This document shows, piece by piece, positions 63,852 through 64,000 of a stretch of 64,000 nucleotides of DNA. Under the pieces are notes generated by a model. It saw only the letters and a list, made by a program, of their open reading frames with translations. It was not told the origin of the DNA and did no database searches. Origin of the DNA: Caballeronia sordidicola (GTDB taxonomy: Bacteria > Pseudomonadota > Gammaproteobacteria > Burkholderiales > Burkholderiaceae); assembly GCF_000729995.1 (NCBI RefSeq), contig NZ_JNFG01000003.1, positions 62,001 through 126,000 of the forward strand, given 5' to 3'. Made by a program: the position numbers and the translations under genes. Position 1 is the stretch's first letter; the number at the start of each line of letters is the position of its first letter.

Positions 63852-64000
63852 GCACGATTCGCCAGGTTTCATCGACTGCAGGCCAAGGCATGGCGGCGCT
63901 GGTTGCCGCTCTCGTCATGGCAGTCGGAATGGGCTTCGGACGTTTTGCGTTCACGGGCATCTACCCCGTCATGGTCAGCGATGCCGTGCTGACCGTGCAC
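63848..64000 (+). CDS. YbfB/YjiJ-family MFS transporter (5' part only)
   Basis: The first 51 codons read MSTIRQVSSTAGQGMAALVA and then GMGFGRFAFTGIYPVMV, the conserved N-terminus of YbfB/YjiJ-type MFS proteins. It overlaps the lysR stop by ATGA. The gene runs off the right edge, so substrate and length cannot be judged. Confidence 0.85.
   Translation, partial: MSTIRQVSSTAGQGMAALVAALVMAVGMGFGRFAFTGIYPVMVSDAVLTVH

Noticed and set aside
1-64000. CRISPR arrays, tRNA and rRNA genes, prophage or conjugation genes
   Set aside because: No regularly spaced repeats, cloverleaf-like sequences or hallmark genes were recognised on either strand by reading; a dedicated tRNA/CRISPR scan was not possible.

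Overview
The window is 64 kb of GC-rich proteobacterial DNA. It looks like a soil- or plant-associated member of Burkholderia sensu lato (Paraburkholderia or Caballeronia type). That inference rests on gene content (many ABC sugar and amino-acid importers, LysR/LacI/AraC/MarR/ArsR regulators, XapX/DUF1427 proteins, a Burkholderia-type trimeric porin, NodT-type outer membrane factors) and on codon use; no rRNA, tRNA or housekeeping marker is present to confirm it. I saw no CRISPR array, prophage or conjugation gene. The region is accessory metabolism and efflux.

Layout. 1-4.4 kb: a branched-chain amino-acid (LIV-type) ABC importer on the minus strand, its last gene cut by the window edge. 5.1-9.1 kb: a GFA-family protein, a small membrane protein, a LysR regulator and a compact arsR-SRPBCC-DUF899 operon with a probably leaderless promoter. 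9.2-11.9 kb: a carboxymuconolactone-decarboxylase-like protein, an aldo/keto reductase, MarR and a secreted NTF2-like protein. 12-20.6 kb: a galactoside module: GH42 beta-galactosidase, a four-gene sugar ABC importer and a divergent LacI repressor with twin identical operators. A ~1 kb inverted repeat with flanking short tandem repeats sits between the enzyme and its importer.

21.3-31.9 kb: an mdtABC-oprM type RND efflux operon, interrupted between mdtC and the outer membrane gene by an IS200/IS605-family element carrying only tnpB. The element end appears to supply the mdtC stop codon. 32.2-40.8 kb: a peroxiredoxin-like gene, then a LacI-controlled operon (ribose-type ABC importer, phosphotriesterase-like hydrolase, glutamine-amidotransferase-like protein, PfkB kinase, BtpA/SgcQ-like protein). 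This looks like a coherent sugar-catabolic pathway that I cannot assign to a known substrate, and it is the best candidate for an undescribed system.

41-46.9 kb: LysE exporter, XapX protein, YcaC-like isochorismatase-family hydrolase, and an XapX-amidohydrolase-DoxX-VOC operon. 47-55 kb: porin, alpha/beta hydrolase, diheme cytochrome c, fumarylacetoacetase-family hydrolase, aromatic-acid-type MFS, Tat-exported acetamidase/formamidase homologue, GlcG-like protein and YciI protein, a probable catabolic cluster read on the minus strand. 55.7-61.4 kb: a decayed second XapX-amidohydrolase pair joined to an emrB-emrA-oprM type tripartite pump, followed by an AraC regulator and an IS3-family transposase remnant. 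61.5-64 kb: an MFS exporter, a divergent LysR regulator and the start of a YbfB-type MFS gene.
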